Of a stretch of DNA of 6,056 nt, positions 4,807 through 6,056 are shown in pieces. Location of the stretch: NCBI GenBank assembly GCA_964613745.1, contig CAZTJA010000148.1, positions 1-6,056 on the forward strand, in the 5' to 3' direction. Both the position numbers and the translations under genes were made by a program. Origin of the DNA: CAZTJA01 sp964613745. GTDB taxonomy: Bacteria; Desulfobacterota; Desulfomonilia; Desulfomonilales; Desulfomonilaceae. The number at the start of each line of letters is the position of its first letter. Position 1 is the first letter of the stretch. Under the pieces are notes generated by a model, which was not told the origin of the DNA, made no database searches, and saw nothing but the letters and a program-made list of their open reading frames with translations.

Positions 4807-6056
4807 ATGGTTGTTATCAGGCCGAAAGGCTTGTTGAAAATTCTGATGGTTATAGTCGCGATTTCGTGTTGGACGCTTCCATTACTCGCGGCGGAAACCA
4901 AACCGAAAAAACCGAGTTCTCCGGGTGAATCCCGGGTAAACCTTCCTCAAGCCGTCCAGATCGCAATCGCTCGAAACCTGCGCATGGCCGACGCTCGACT
5001 TGCCGTTGCGGAAAAAGAATACCAGCGCAGAGAGGCGTTTTCGGATTTCTTTCCCACCATAGATTTGTCGTACACGGCTACTGGGTATAGGTATGAGCAG
5101 GGTTCAGTAATAGCTCAGCTCCAAGGAATAAATCCTGCAAGACACAATAATCAGCTGAGGTCGCCTAACACAGATCTCCCCTACCGCATCGACCCCTACA
5201 AAAGCTTCCTGATGAATGCGACTGCGACGCAGCCTTTGTTTACGGGAGGACGGCTGCTCAATGAATACAAGTATGCCCGTTTGGGTGTGGACTACTCTGA
5301 GATCCAGTTTGAGCTTGATCGGCAGAATCTGATTCTCGACGTGTACGAAGCGTACTACCAGATGATGCAGGGCCAGCAGTTGCTCGGCGTTGCGAATTCA
5401 TCCATCAGGGCATTGCAGGCCTTGAGAAACCAGACGATGGAATTCTACAAGGCGGGTGTTGTGCCCAAGGTGGACGTGTTGTCCACGGAAGGCCAGCTCG
5501 CTCAGGCGTACATCCAGCAAACCCAGGCCCAGACGGAAATCGAACGCAATAGAGCCACCTTGAACCTGCTCTTGAGGAATCCGCAGGAAACAAATCTTCA
5601 GATTATTGAAGATCTTACGTACAGGCCGAGCCCGTACGAGATCCCGGAGATATATCGGACAGCCGCAGCGAACAGGCTGGAGATCCGGCAGGCCAATATT
5701 TCCGTTGAACAGGCTATTGCTCTGGTGAAGGCGGCCAAAGCGGATTTGTTGCCGAACATCTCCGTTCGTGGTCAGGGTTCCAGGTTCAATGACGATTGGA
5801 ATACCTTCGACCCGGAAGCGAACAATGATTGGCGGCTGCAGGGGATTCTTACCTGGACATTCGACATGTTCAGACGCCGGGACACGGTTCAGGAGAGGCG
5901 AGCAAGTCAGGCAAGGACATTTGTGGCCAGAGAACAGTTGGTGGAAAACATCATGGCCGAAGTGAAGACCACCTATCTGGACATGAGGCGGTCCGAGAGC
6001 GACATTCAGAATAACAGGAAAGCCGTTGAGTTCAGACGGGAGAATTTCCGGATCAA
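4807..6056 (+). CDS. TolC-family outer-membrane efflux protein, 3' end cut by window
   Basis: TolC-like proteins form trimeric outer-membrane channels with a long periplasmic helical barrel; they are the exit duct for RND, ABC or MFS pumps with a periplasmic adaptor. The frame is open from ATG 4807 to the window end (416 codons plus two bases), and the family's usual 430-500 residues suggest a small part is missing. A strong AAGGAGG (4791-4797) nine bases upstream fixes the start. Residues 1-29 are a Sec signal peptide: a basic start (R5, K7, K11), a hydrophobic core and a likely cut near LLAA-ET. C21 is not in a proper lipobox. Next come LPQAVQIAIARNLRMADARLA, the typical first OEP helix, then DFFPTIDLSY, ATQPLFTGGRL, an alpha-helical stretch with YEAYYQMMQGQQLL and YKAGVVPKVDVLSTEGQLAQA, and a second repeat beginning RLEIRQANISVEQA with ADLLPNISVRGQG and LTWTFDMFRRRDT. 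This two-fold repeat is the hallmark of the family. The pump partner should lie downstream, outside the window. Confidence 0.93.
   Translation, partial: MVVIRPKGLLKILMVIVAISCWTLPLLAAETKPKKPSSPGESRVNLPQAVQIAIARNLRMADARLAVAEKEYQRREAFSDFFPTIDLSYTATGYRYEQGSVIAQLQGINPARHNNQLRSPNTDLPYRIDPYKSFLMNATATQPLFTGGRLLNEYKYARLGVDYSEIQFELDRQNLILDVYEAYYQMMQGQQLLGVANSSIRALQALRNQTMEFYKAGVVPKVDVLSTEGQLAQAYIQQTQAQTEIERNRATLNLLLRNPQETNLQIIEDLTYRPSPYEIPEIYRTAAANRLEIRQANISVEQAIALVKAAKADLLPNISVRGQGSRFNDDWNTFDPEANNDWRLQGILTWTFDMFRRRDTVQERRASQARTFVAREQLVENIMAEVKTTYLDMRRSESDIQNNRKAVEFRRENFRI

Noticed and set aside
3448..6056. The M20 gene and the tolC-like gene as part of a mercury system
   Set aside because: They lie more than 1.8 kb from hgcA in separate transcription units and belong to families common in many contexts; nothing in the sequence links them to mercury.

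Overview
The window looks like a contig piece from an anaerobic bacterium, most likely a Desulfobacterota (deltaproteobacterial) sulfate reducer or syntroph. That placement is inference. It rests on a recognisable hgcA-hgcB mercury-methylation pair, moderate GC content, an M20 hydrolase of an archaeal/anaerobe-like type, a Gram-negative TolC-family outer-membrane protein, and a helical-domain/zinc-ribbon membrane protein of a style I associate with deltaproteobacteria. A 100-base run of N (1423-1522) marks an assembly gap inside hgcA.

Layout. Positions 1-123 hold two adjacent perfect stem-loops downstream of hgcB. Positions 124-459 (minus) are hgcB, a dicluster 4Fe-4S ferredoxin with a cysteine-rich tail. 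Positions 472-1561 (minus) are hgcA, the corrinoid membrane protein with the diagnostic NVWCAAGK cap-helix motif; the gap interrupts its N-terminal part. Positions 1562-1836 are a divergent intergenic region with back-to-back extended -10 promoters, a long hgcA leader, and a stem-loop over the probable hgcA start. Positions 1837-2910 (plus) encode an unrecognised protein with an N-terminal helical domain, a four-cysteine zinc ribbon and four membrane segments. Positions 2911-3447 have no secure gene but contain a good sigma70-like promoter for the next gene and a long minus-strand open frame with a ribosome-binding site. Positions 3448-4671 (plus) are a complete M20 metallohydrolase. Positions 4807-6056 (plus) are a TolC-type outer-membrane efflux protein cut by the window end.

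How the genes work together. HgcA and HgcB form one transcription unit (12 bases apart) and are the two proteins known to be needed for methylmercury formation: HgcA carries the methyl-corrinoid and HgcB is thought to reduce it and may handle Hg(II) through its cysteines. The zinc-ribbon membrane protein shares the promoter region with hgcA, so co-regulation is possible but unproven. The M20 hydrolase and TolC-like protein have their own ribosome-binding sites and upstream gaps, and I see no direct functional tie to mercury methylation. The main new points are the out-of-frame gap, the extra cysteines in HgcB, the symmetric divergent promoters and the structured hgcA start region.
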